A stretch of DNA of 64,000 nucleotides from Nocardiopsis eucommiae (lineage in GTDB: Bacteria; Actinomycetota; Actinomycetes; Streptosporangiales; Streptosporangiaceae), in NCBI GenBank assembly GCA_018388625.1, contig CP074402.1, positions 5,270,001 to 5,334,000 on the forward strand. Reading direction: 5' to 3'. The translations under genes and the position numbers were made by a program. This document shows, piece by piece, positions 29,893-37,758 of the stretch. Below the pieces are notes generated by a model. It was not told the DNA's origin. It did not search any database and saw only the letters and a program-made list of their open reading frames with translations. Every line of letters starts with the position of its first letter. The stretch's first letter is position 1.

Positions 29893-31211
29893 CGGTTCCC
29901 TCCCTCTTCCGTGGTCGGCCGGTCCGCCCAGAGGGTGGACCTGGAGTGGTCGAAGGGGCAGCCGCCCTTCTCGAAGTGGTCGACGTACTCCTGGCGGAAG
30001 TGCTTGATCGACGACATGACGGGGCTGGTGGCACCGTCGCCCAGCGCGCAGAAGGAGCGGCCGAGCAGGTTGTCGCAGATCTGGAGGAGCTTGTCGATGT
30101 CGGCCTCGGTGCCCTCGCCGCGCTCCAGACGGTCCAGGACCTGGACCATCCAGAAGTTGCCCTCGCGGCAGGGCGTGCACTTGCCGCAGGACTCGTGGGC
30201 GTAGAAGGCGATCCACCGGCCGACGGCGCGGACCACGCAGGTGGTCTCGTCGAAGATCTGGAGGGCGCGGGTGCCGAGCATGGACCCGGCGGCGCCCACC
30301 GACTCGAAGTCGAGCGGGGTGTCCAGGTGCTCCTCGGTGAAGATGGGCGTGGAGGAGCCGCCCGGGGTCCAGAACTTGAGCCGGTGCCCCTCGCGGATCC
30401 CGCCCGCCATGTCCAGGAGCTCGCGCAGGGTGATCCCGAGCGGCGCCTCGTACTGGCCGGGGTTGGTGACGTGCCCGGACAGGGAGAAGAAGCCGAACCC
30501 GGCGGACTTCTCGGTGCCCATGGACGTGAACCACTCGGCGCCGTTGGCGACGATCCCGGGGACGCTGGCGATGGACTCGACGTTGTTCACCACGGTGGGC
30601 GAGGCGTAGAGCCCGGCCACGGCGGGGAACGGCGGCTTGAGCCGGGGCTGGCCCCGGTAGCCCTCCAGGGAGTCCAGGAGGGCGGTCTCCTCGCCGCAGA
30701 TGTAGGCGCCCGCCCCGGAGTGCACGACGACGTCGAGGTCGAAGCCGCTGCCGAGGACGTCCTTGCCGAGCAGCCCGGCCTCGTAGGCGTCGGCCACCGC
30801 CTGGCGGAGGCGGCGGACGACGTGGACGACCTCGCCGCGCACGTAGATGAAGGCCTGCTGGGACCTGATCGCGTACGCGGCGATCGCCACACCCTCCACC
30901 AGCACGTGGGGGTTGGCGAGCATGAGCGGGATGTCCTTGCAGGTGCCCGGCTCGGACTCGTCGGCGTTGACGACGAGGTAGCGCGGGTTGGGGTTGTCCT
31001 TGGGCAGGAACCCCCACTTCATCCCGGTGGGGAAGCCCGCGCCGCCACGGCCGCGCAGGCCGGACTGCTTGACCAGGTCCACGATGGAGTCGGGGTCCAT
31101 GGTCAGCGCCCTGCGCAGCGCCTCGTAGCCGCCGGTGGCCCGGTAGCCGTCGATCGTGAAGGAGTCGGGACGGTCCCAGTTCCTGGACAGGATCGGGGTC
31201 AGGGTGGTCAC
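29889..31211 (-). CDS. nuoF: NADH-quinone oxidoreductase subunit F (NADH/FMN site)
   Basis: 440 residues, intact. The NADH/FMN-binding loop GLRGRGGAGFPTGMKWGF is near residue 51, followed by VNADESEPGTCKD, ICGEETALLDSLEG and the [4Fe-4S] ligand motif ESCGKCTPCREG near residue 350. It oxidises NADH and passes electrons through FMN to cluster N3. GTG 31211 overlaps the nuoE stop by 3 bases. Confidence 0.97.
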   Translation of the reverse strand: MTTLTPILSRNWDRPDSFTIDGYRATGGYEALRRALTMDPDSIVDLVKQSGLRGRGGAGFPTGMKWGFLPKDNPNPRYLVVNADESEPGTCKDIPLMLANPHVLVEGVAIAAYAIRSQQAFIYVRGEVVHVVRRLRQAVADAYEAGLLGKDVLGSGFDLDVVVHSGAGAYICGEETALLDSLEGYRGQPRLKPPFPAVAGLYASPTVVNNVESIASVPGIVANGAEWFTSMGTEKSAGFGFFSLSGHVTNPGQYEAPLGITLRELLDMAGGIREGHRLKFWTPGGSSTPIFTEEHLDTPLDFESVGAAGSMLGTRALQIFDETTCVVRAVGRWIAFYAHESCGKCTPCREGNFWMVQVLDRLERGEGTEADIDKLLQICDNLLGRSFCALGDGATSPVMSSIKHFRQEYVDHFEKGGCPFDHSRSTLWADRPTTEEGGNR

Positions 31212-31948
31212 TTGGCGCCCTCCTCACCCTGGTCGGGACGGGTCGGGAGGTTGTTCGGGTCCGGCGCGGTCCAGCCGTTGCGGTCCGCGATCCGGAGCCC
31301 GGCCAGCGAGGGACCGGCCGCCTGGACGCCCTCGCCCGCGCGACCGTCGTCGAACCCGGCCAGCACGCGCGAGGCCTGCTTCCAGGTGCACAGGCTGGCG
31401 GGGCCGCGCGTGGGCGCGACGTCCGCGCCCAGACGCAGGTCGTCCACCAGCTGCTTGGCGGTGGCCGGGGTCTGGTTGTCGAAGAACTCCCAGTTGACCA
31501 TCACGACCGGCGCGAAGTCACAGGCCGCGTTGCACTCGACGTGCTCCAGCGTGACCTTCCCGTCGCCGGTGGTCTCCCCGTTGGCGAGGTCCAGGTGCTC
31601 CTTGAGGGCGGAGAAGATCTCGTCTCCGCCCATCACCGCGCACAGGGTGTTGGTGCACACGCCCACCTGGTAGTCGCCGCCGGGGTCGCGGCGGTACATC
31701 GTGTAGAACGTGGCGACCGCCTTGACCTCGGCCAGCGTGATGCCGAGCTGGTCGGCGCAGAACCGCATGCCCTCCGCGCTGACGTGCCCCTCCTCCGACT
31801 GCACCAGGTGCAGCAGAGGGAGCAGCGCCGAACGCGGCTTCGGGTAACGGCTGACGATCTCCTTGGCGTCCTGTTCCAGGCGCGCCACGACCTCGTCGGT
31901 GAAGACCTCGGGGATCTCCACGGGGTTGTTCTCGTTGGACTCGCTCAC
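31208..31948 (-). CDS. nuoE: NADH-quinone oxidoreductase subunit E ([2Fe-2S])
   Basis: 246 residues from GTG 31948, overlapping the nuoD stop. The thioredoxin-like [2Fe-2S] domain shows ligands GVCTNTLC and VECNAACDFAP (cluster N1a). The N-terminal helical region contains YPKPRSALLPLLHLVQ. The C-terminal 50 residues are a variable Pro/Asp-rich tail common in actinobacteria. It docks on NuoF. Confidence 0.95.
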   Translation of the reverse strand: MSESNENNPVEIPEVFTDEVVARLEQDAKEIVSRYPKPRSALLPLLHLVQSEEGHVSAEGMRFCADQLGITLAEVKAVATFYTMYRRDPGGDYQVGVCTNTLCAVMGGDEIFSALKEHLDLANGETTGDGKVTLEHVECNAACDFAPVVMVNWEFFDNQTPATAKQLVDDLRLGADVAPTRGPASLCTWKQASRVLAGFDDGRAGEGVQAAGPSLAGLRIADRNGWTAPDPNNLPTRPDQGEEGAK

Positions 31949-33240
31949 CGGTCCACGCCTCCCATCACCGGGTCGATACTGGCCACGGCCGCGATGACGT
32001 CCGCCACCGTCCCGCCCTCGCACATGGCGGCGACGGCCTGGAGGTGGGTGAACGAGGGGTCGCGGAAGTGCACGCGGTAGGGGCGGGTGCCCCCGTCGCT
32101 GACCGCGTAGCAGCCGAGCTCGCCCTTGGCGCTCTCCACCGCCGCGTAGGCCTGGCCCGCGGGGACCCGGAAGCCCTCGGTGACCAGCTTGAAGTGGTGG
32201 ATCAGCGCCTCCATCGAGCCGCTCATGATGTGCGCGATGTGGTCCGGGGAGTTGCCCATGCCGTCCGGGCCGAGCGCCAGCTTGGCGGGCCAGCCGATCT
32301 TGGCGTCCTCGATCATCACCGGGCCGGGCTGGAGCTTGTCCAGGCACTGCTCGATGATCCTGAGGCTCTCCTCCATCTCGGCGATGCGCACCCGGTAGCG
32401 GGCGTACACGTCGCCGCCGTCGGAGACCGGGACGTCGAACTCGTAGTCCTCGTAGCCGCAGTACGGCTTGGCCTTGCGCAGGTCCCAGGCCAGGCCCGAG
32501 GCGCGCACCAGCGGGCCGGTGACGCCGAGCGCCATGCACCCGGGCAGGTTCAGGTACGCGACGTCCTTGGTCCGGGCCAGGTAGACGGGGTTCTCGTCCA
32601 GGAGCTTGCGCATGGTCTGGATGCGCTTGGGCATCTCCTTGAGCAGCTCCCGGACCTTGCCCACGGCGCCGGGCGGCAGGTCCTGCGCCACCCCGCCGGG
32701 CCGGACGTAGGCGTGGTTCATCCTCAGGCCCGTGACGAGCTCGAAGATGTCCAGGATCATCTCGCGCTCGCGGAAGCCGTTGGTCATCACCGTGGTGGCG
32801 CCCAGCTCCATGCCGAACGTCGCCATGGCCACGAAGTGCGAGGCCATCCGGTTGAGCTCCATGAGCAGAACGCGGATGACGCTGGCGCGCTCGGGCACCC
32901 GGTCAGTGATGTCGAGCAGCTTCTCGACCGCCAGGCAGTACGCCGTCTCGTTGAAGAGCGGCGTGAGGTAGTCCATGCGGGTCACGAACGTGGTGCCCTG
33001 CGTCCACGTCCGGTACTCCATGTTCTTCTCGATGCCGGTGTGCAGGTAGCCGATGGCCACGCGGGCCTCGGTACAGGTCTCGCCGTCGAGGGTGAGGATC
33101 AGCCGGAGCACGCCGTGGGTGGACGGGTGCTGGGGTCCCATGTTGACGACCAGGCGTTCGGCGCTGGTGCCCTGGGCCTTCTCGATGACGTCGTCCCAGT
33201 CCCCACCGGAGGCGTCGATGTAGTCCTCGGTGACGGTCAT
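31945..33240 (-). CDS. nuoD: NADH-quinone oxidoreductase subunit D
   Basis: 431 residues, intact. This is the 49-kDa-type subunit lining the quinone site. Visible signatures: MGPQHPSTHGVLRL near residue 35, IGYLHTGIEKNMEYRTW, and the C-terminal FRDPSFTHLQAV. It has hydrogenase-large-subunit ancestry but no nickel ligands. It starts at ATG 33240, 55 bp after nuoC. Confidence 0.97.
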   Translation of the reverse strand: MTVTEDYIDASGGDWDDVIEKAQGTSAERLVVNMGPQHPSTHGVLRLILTLDGETCTEARVAIGYLHTGIEKNMEYRTWTQGTTFVTRMDYLTPLFNETAYCLAVEKLLDITDRVPERASVIRVLLMELNRMASHFVAMATFGMELGATTVMTNGFREREMILDIFELVTGLRMNHAYVRPGGVAQDLPPGAVGKVRELLKEMPKRIQTMRKLLDENPVYLARTKDVAYLNLPGCMALGVTGPLVRASGLAWDLRKAKPYCGYEDYEFDVPVSDGGDVYARYRVRIAEMEESLRIIEQCLDKLQPGPVMIEDAKIGWPAKLALGPDGMGNSPDHIAHIMSGSMEALIHHFKLVTEGFRVPAGQAYAAVESAKGELGCYAVSDGGTRPYRVHFRDPSFTHLQAVAAMCEGGTVADVIAAVASIDPVMGGVDR

Positions 33241-33295
33241 GCCGTGCCTCCCTTCCGGAGGGGCCTTCGTGTGGCTGGTGTGGTGGCCGCGCGGA

Positions 33296-34036
33296 TCACG
33301 TGTAGGACCGCCGCTCGTCCGGCGGGGGCACCGTGGCGCCCCGGTACTCGACCGGGATGCCGCCCAGCGGGTAGTCCTTGCGCTGGGGGTGGCCGTGCCA
33401 GTCGTCGGGCATCTGGATGCGGGTCAGCGCCGGGTGCCCGTCGAAGACGATCCCGAAGAAGTCCCAGGCCTCGCGCTCGTGCCAGTCGTTGGTCGGGTAG
33501 GCCGACACGATCGAGGGGATGCGGGGGTCGGCGTCGGGGCAGGTGGTCTCGACGCGGATCTCGCTGTTGTGCGTGATCGACCTGAAGTGGTAGACGGCGT
33601 GCAGTTCACGGCCGATGTCCTCCAGGTAGTGGACCCCGACCACGCCCGTGCACAGCTCGTAGCGGAGCGCGGGGTCGTCGCGCAGGACGCGGACCAGTTC
33701 CAGCAGGGCCTCGCGGCGCACGTGGAAGGTGATCTCGCCCCGGTCGACCTCCACGCGCTCGACCTCGGCCTCGCGGCCGATCGCCGTGAGGGCCGTCTCC
33801 AGGTCGTCCGCGACCCGGTCGAAGTCCGCGGTGCGCGGGTCGTCGGGGTCGGTGAAGGGACGCTCGCTCCGGACGGGAGCGCTCCCCCGCACCAGGAGGC
33901 CGCCGAAGCCGGAGGTGTCACCGGAGGTCCGGGCGCCGAACATGCCGGTGCGCCTGACCGGTGCGGCCAAGCGCTCGCGCCCGAGCTGGTCGGGGAGGTT
34001 CTCCGCCGCCTCGTCGCGCTCGTTCTCGTTGCTCAT
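33296..34036 (-). CDS. nuoC: NADH-quinone oxidoreductase subunit C
   Basis: 246 residues, intact. The 30-kDa-type core (LELVRVLRDDPALRYELCTGVVGVHYLE; VSAYPTNDWHEREAWDFFGI; DDWHGHPQRKDYPLGG) occupies the second half. The first 85 residues are a hydrophilic extension (RRTGMFGARTSGDTSGFGGL) seen in actinobacterial NuoC but absent in shorter homologues. It is separate from nuoD, unlike the E. coli NuoCD fusion. It starts 1 bp after the nuoB stop. Confidence 0.95.
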   Translation of the reverse strand: MSNENERDEAAENLPDQLGRERLAAPVRRTGMFGARTSGDTSGFGGLLVRGSAPVRSERPFTDPDDPRTADFDRVADDLETALTAIGREAEVERVEVDRGEITFHVRREALLELVRVLRDDPALRYELCTGVVGVHYLEDIGRELHAVYHFRSITHNSEIRVETTCPDADPRIPSIVSAYPTNDWHEREAWDFFGIVFDGHPALTRIQMPDDWHGHPQRKDYPLGGIPVEYRGATVPPPDERRSYT

Positions 34037-34037
34037 G

Positions 34038-34583
34038 TCAGTCCTTGGTCACCAGGGGCAGCGAACGGCGGAGCAGGCGCTCCTCGGTCTCGGTGATCTC
34101 CTGCTCGCGGTGGGCACCGAGCTTGGTGTTCTGCACCTTGTCGTGGAGCTTGAGCACGGCGTCCAGGAACATCTCCGGCCTGGGCGGGCAGCCCGGCAGG
34201 TAGATGTCGACGGGAACGATGTGGTCCACGCCCTGGACGATCGCGTAGTTGTTGAACATGCCGCCACTGGAGGCGCAGACGCCCATCGCGATGACCCACT
34301 TGGGTTCGGGCATCTGGTCGTAGATCTGGCGCAGGACCGGGGCCATCTTCTGGCTGACCCGTCCGGCCACGACCATGAGGTCGGCCTGACGCGGGGTGGC
34401 GCCGAACTTCTCCATGCCGAACCGGGCGAGGTCGTAGTGGGGCCCGCCGACCGCCATCATCTCGATGGCGCAACAGGCCAGACCGAACGTGGCGGGCCAC
34501 ATGGACGACTTGCGGGCCAGGCCGACGACCTGTTCGACCGTGGTGAGCGCGACTCCGGCCGGCAGTTTCTCTTCGATACCCAT
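34038..34583 (-). CDS. nuoB: NADH-quinone oxidoreductase subunit B (cluster N2)
   Basis: 181 residues, intact. The N2 [4Fe-4S] ligands are seen as the adjacent pair in FGLACCAIEMM, plus MGVCASSGGMF and YLPGCPPRPE. It delivers electrons to menaquinone at the interface with NuoD and NuoH. It starts at ATG 34583, 64 bp after nuoA. Confidence 0.97.
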   Translation of the reverse strand: MGIEEKLPAGVALTTVEQVVGLARKSSMWPATFGLACCAIEMMAVGGPHYDLARFGMEKFGATPRQADLMVVAGRVSQKMAPVLRQIYDQMPEPKWVIAMGVCASSGGMFNNYAIVQGVDHIVPVDIYLPGCPPRPEMFLDAVLKLHDKVQNTKLGAHREQEITETEERLLRRSLPLVTKD

Positions 34584-34647
34584 CAGCTGCGGACCTCCTC
34601 GGGGGTGGGCGGCTGGGTCTGGTCGGGGGTCTGTGGAATCAGGGGGA

Positions 34648-35007
34648 TCAGTCCCATTCGAGGCCTCCGCGACGCCACTCGTAGGCGTAGGCGATGGAGA
34701 CGTTCACCAGGAAGAGGATGATCGCGATGACGCCGAACCAGCCGAGGGCGTCGAAGTGCACGGCCCACGGGATGAGGAAGATGATCTCGATGTCGAAGAC
34801 GATGAACATCATCGCCGTCATGTAGTACTTGACGGTGAAACGGCCACCGCCCGCGGGCTGCGGGGTGGGTTCGATCCCGCACTCGTACGCCTGCATCTTG
34901 GCCCGGTTGTACCGCTTGGGTCCCATGACCGCACCGGCGACCATCGACAGGACGACGAACGCGGCGCCGATCCCACCGAGCACGAATATCGGTGTGTACA
35001 GCTCCAC
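34648..35007 (-). CDS. nuoA: NADH-quinone oxidoreductase subunit A
   Basis: 119 residues with three helices. The family loop YECGIEPTPQPAGGGRFTVKYYMTAMMFIVFDIE contains the conserved Cys and acidic residues. GTG 35007 has GGAGGAGGG 6-14 nt upstream. First gene of nuoA-N, with its own 157-bp upstream region carrying a Rex operator 50 bp before the start. Confidence 0.96.
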   Translation of the reverse strand: MELYTPIFVLGGIGAAFVVLSMVAGAVMGPKRYNRAKMQAYECGIEPTPQPAGGGRFTVKYYMTAMMFIVFDIEIIFLIPWAVHFDALGWFGVIAIILFLVNVSIAYAYEWRRGGLEWD

Positions 35008-35057
35008 GGCTCACCCTCCTCCGCTGAATGGCTGGTCGGAGCGCGCGACCGGCTGAC

Positions 35058-35075
35058 TTGTGAACGTTTTCACGT
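35058..35075. promoter_or_regulatory. Rex operator candidate upstream of nuoA
   Basis: TTGTGAACGTTTTCACGT has a perfect left half of the Rex consensus TTGTGAA-N4-TTCACAA and five of seven bases on the right. It lies 50 bp before nuoA. Rex represses respiratory genes until NADH/NAD+ rises, and a Rex site ahead of nuoA is known in Streptomyces coelicolor. Confidence 0.75.
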
Positions 35076-35164
35076 GCTTCTCTCGGCTCTTCCCGAAATG
35101 TCTGGGTGGTGGGGCCGGACCGCGGATCACCGACGGCCCGGCCGTACGATCGCGCCGTCGCCCT

Positions 35165-36469
35165 CTAGGCGGCGGGCGCCATCTTGGACAGGCCGTTGAT
35201 GACCCGGTCCATGGCGTCGCCCTTGCTCGGTTCGGTGAGGTTGGCGAGCATCTTCAGCACGAACTTCATGAGCGTGCGCTGACGCAGTCCGTACTTGGTC
35301 GCGTACTTCATGAACTCGGGCTGGCCGATGACCTTCACGAAGTAGCGGCCCAGCGTGTAGTAGCCGCCGTAGGTGTCCGCGAGGACCTCCGGGTACCGCA
35401 GCAGGGCCCGTTCGCGCGTCTGCTGGGTGGGACGGCCGTGCGCCTGCACGATCACGTCGGCGGCGATCTGCCCGGCCTCCATGGCGTAGGCGATGCCCTC
35501 GCCGTTGAACGGGTTGACCATGCCGCCCGCGTCACCGACCAGCAGCAGGCCGCGCGCGTAGTGCGGGACCCGGTTGAAGCCCATCGGCAGCGCCGCGCCG
35601 AGGATCTTGCCCTTCTGGTTCTCCTCGGTGAAGCCCCACTCCTCCGGCATGGACTCGGTCCACCGGCGCAGGAGCTTGCGGTAGTCCACGTCCTGGAAGG
35701 CGGTGGTGGAGTTGAGGATGCCGAGGCCCACGTTGCTGGTGCCGTCACCGACACCGAACACCCACCCGTAGCCGGGCAGGAGGACGTCCTTGTCGCCGCT
35801 GCGGTCCCACAGCTCCAGCCACGACTCCAGGTAGTCGTCCTCGTGGCGGGGGCTCTCGAAGTAGGTGCGCACGGCCACGCCCAGGGGCCGGTCGTCGCGC
35901 TTGCGGATGCCCATGGCGACGGAGAGCCGGGAGGAGTTGCCGTCGGCGGCCACGACCAGCGGTGCCCGGAAGGTCACGGGTTCGCGGTCGGCGTTCTTCG
36001 CGTGCACTCCGACGATGCGGTTGCTGCGCTCGTCCATCAGCGGGCCGGTGACGTTCGTGCGCTCCAGGAGCTTCGCCCCGGCGGAGACCGCCCGGTTGAC
36101 CAGGATCTGGTCGAAGTCGAAGCGTGTGCGCACGAGGCCGAAACCCGGGTACGCGGCGAGGTCGGGCCAGGGCAGTTCCAGGCGCACGCCCGCGCCGACG
36201 ATGCGCAGGCCGTGGTTCCTGATCCACCCCTCGTCCTCGAAGGTGATCCCCATGGCGGTGAGCTGTTTCACCGCCCTCGGGGTGAGTCCGTCGCCGCAGA
36301 CCTTCTCCCTGGGGAAGGCGGTCTTCTCCAGGAGCAGGACGTCTAGCCCGGCCTGGGCCAGGTAGTAGGCGGTGGTGGAGCCAGAAGGGCCAGCGCCGAC
36401 GACGATGACGTCGGCGTCGTACTCGATCCGTTCCCGGCCTCTGGGAGAGGAGGTGGCTGTCTCGCTCAC
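35165..36469 (-). CDS. menJ: Geranylgeranyl reductase family flavoprotein (menaquinone tail reductase MenJ)
   Basis: 434 residues from GTG 36469. The FAD-binding motif VIVVGAGPSGSTTAYYLA is at 21-38, followed by FPREKVCGDGLTPRAV, RTRFDFDQILV and LLLVGDAGGMVNPFNGEGIAYAMEAG. These are the signatures of the geranylgeranyl reductase family, and actinobacterial members next to nuo are MenJ, which saturates one isoprene unit of the menaquinone tail. It lies 157 bp upstream of nuoA on the same strand. A Rex-type palindrome lies 135 bp upstream of its start. Reduction of other isoprenoids cannot be excluded. Confidence 0.88.
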   Translation of the reverse strand: MSETATSSPRGRERIEYDADVIVVGAGPSGSTTAYYLAQAGLDVLLLEKTAFPREKVCGDGLTPRAVKQLTAMGITFEDEGWIRNHGLRIVGAGVRLELPWPDLAAYPGFGLVRTRFDFDQILVNRAVSAGAKLLERTNVTGPLMDERSNRIVGVHAKNADREPVTFRAPLVVAADGNSSRLSVAMGIRKRDDRPLGVAVRTYFESPRHEDDYLESWLELWDRSGDKDVLLPGYGWVFGVGDGTSNVGLGILNSTTAFQDVDYRKLLRRWTESMPEEWGFTEENQKGKILGAALPMGFNRVPHYARGLLLVGDAGGMVNPFNGEGIAYAMEAGQIAADVIVQAHGRPTQQTRERALLRYPEVLADTYGGYYTLGRYFVKVIGQPEFMKYATKYGLRQRTLMKFVLKMLANLTEPSKGDAMDRVINGLSKMAPAA

Positions 36470-36603
36470 GGATGTGTCCTCGACTACTCGCGCGGTACAC
36501 CGTGGCGGGTCAGTGCGGGTTCGACCCGCTCACGGGGGTGCTTGGGGACGTTGGGGGACTTCCGACATGTCCGACATGGGTCTTGTGTCATAAGCCTCGT
36601 GGC

Positions 36604-36623
36604 CTTGTGAAGCACTTCACAAG
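36604..36623. promoter_or_regulatory. Rex operator upstream of menJ
   Basis: CTTGTGAAGCACTTCACAAG is a perfect 9-2-9 palindrome and a full match to the Rex consensus TTGTGAA-N4-TTCACAA. It sits 135 bp before the menJ start on the minus strand. It implies NADH/NAD+ control of menaquinone tail reduction together with complex I. Confidence 0.8.
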
Positions 36624-36797
36624 CCACTTTTCCGCAGTCTAGACCCTCACGCGCCAGGAGGCGACCCCCGGGGGCATTGTTCAGAAAATCGGATATAGAA
36701 CCCACAAGCCTCCACACACCCACCAAAGCAGTCACAAACAGTCAAATGCGCAGCTAGTGATACCCGATCAACAACAAGTGACCCACGAGTCACAGAA

Positions 36798-36830
36798 AAA
36801 CCCCAAGGCACAGAACTTTCCTTGGGGTTT
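36798..36830 (-). terminator. Intrinsic terminator of menG
   Basis: An 11-bp stem (AAACCCCAAGG/CCTTGGGGTTT) with an 11-nt loop is followed on the minus strand by a run of T. It is 56 bp after the menG stop and is the clearest rho-independent terminator in the window. Confidence 0.88.
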
Positions 36831-36885
36831 GCGTGCTTTTTAGTTAGAAGAGAAGACTTTCGCCTCATGGGCGCTATGTCTGTTT

Positions 36886-37596
36886 TTACTTCTCCCGGAA
36901 GCCACGGTGCAGGGCCACCGTGCCCAACGTCAGGTTGCGCCACGCGACCCGCGACCACCCGGCGCCCTGGAGGTACGTCGAGAGCTCGGCCTGGTCCGGC
37001 CAGGCCATGATCGACTCCGAGAGGTAGTCGTAGGCCTCACTGCGCCCGGAGAACGCCCCGGCGATCCTCGGCAGCGCCGCCATCAGGTAGGTCGAGTACA
37101 GCTTGTCCACGAACTCGACCGGGATGTGGCTGAACTCGCAGATGACCAGCCGCCCGCCGACCCTGGTCACCCGGCGCAGCTCCCGCAGCGCCTGGTCCAC
37201 GTCCGCGACGTTGCGCAGGCCGAAGGAGATCGTCACCGCGTCGAAGGTCTCGTCGGCGAAGGGCAGCGAGAGCGCGTCGCCGGCCACGAAGGTCACCCCG
37301 CCGCGCGAGGCCCCGCCCCTGCGCCGGGCACCGTTCTGGAGCATCCCCAGCGAGAAGTCGCAGGCGATCACGCGCGCGCCCTTCTTGATGAAGGATTCCG
37401 AGGAGGTGCCGGTGCCCGCGGCGAGGTCCAGCACCAGTTCGCCGCTGTGGGCGTCGACCGCGTCGACCACGGCGCGTCGCCAGACGCGGTCCTGGCCGAG
37501 CGAGATGACGTCGTTGACGAGGTCGTAGTTCTCTGCGATGCCGTCGAACATCGCGGCGACGTCCTGGGGCTTCTTGTCGAGCTTCGCGCGGGTCAT
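36886..37596 (-). CDS. menG: Demethylmenaquinone methyltransferase
   Basis: 236 residues, complete, from ATG 37596. It has the UbiE/MenG class I SAM methyltransferase fold, with AMFDGIAENYDLVNDVISLGQD at the N-terminus, the SAM motif LVLDLAAGTGTSS near residue 58 and DAVTISFGLRNVADVDQALRE. It methylates demethylmenaquinone in the last step of menaquinone synthesis. It is separated from menJ by a strong terminator, so it is an independent unit of the same respiratory block. It is often named ubiE; actinomycetes use menaquinone, so menG fits better. Confidence 0.94.
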   Translation of the reverse strand: MTRAKLDKKPQDVAAMFDGIAENYDLVNDVISLGQDRVWRRAVVDAVDAHSGELVLDLAAGTGTSSESFIKKGARVIACDFSLGMLQNGARRRGGASRGGVTFVAGDALSLPFADETFDAVTISFGLRNVADVDQALRELRRVTRVGGRLVICEFSHIPVEFVDKLYSTYLMAALPRIAGAFSGRSEAYDYLSESIMAWPDQAELSTYLQGAGWSRVAWRNLTLGTVALHRGFREK

Positions 37597-37758
37597 GGCA
37601 CCAGCCTAAGGGTGGCCGGACAGCGGAGCGGACGGGGTGGGGCGGGCGCCTCCCACGGCCCTGACCAGGCGAAGGTCCAGTTACTTGCCGTAATCAGACC
37701 CCCACTTTGTGCAATGATGTGGGGACCGAAACCATCCTTCGCGCGCCCGAGGAGTCCC

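Larger units (their letters stand above)
36470..36885. other. 416-bp intergenic regulatory region, menJ promoter side
   Basis: No gene. From left to right on the plus strand it holds a direct repeat CCGACATG (36562-36569 and 36571-36578), a Rex palindrome (36604-36623), a comparatively A+T-rich stretch (36690-36800) and the menG terminator (36798-36830). The short ORFs here look like chance. Confidence 0.7.
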
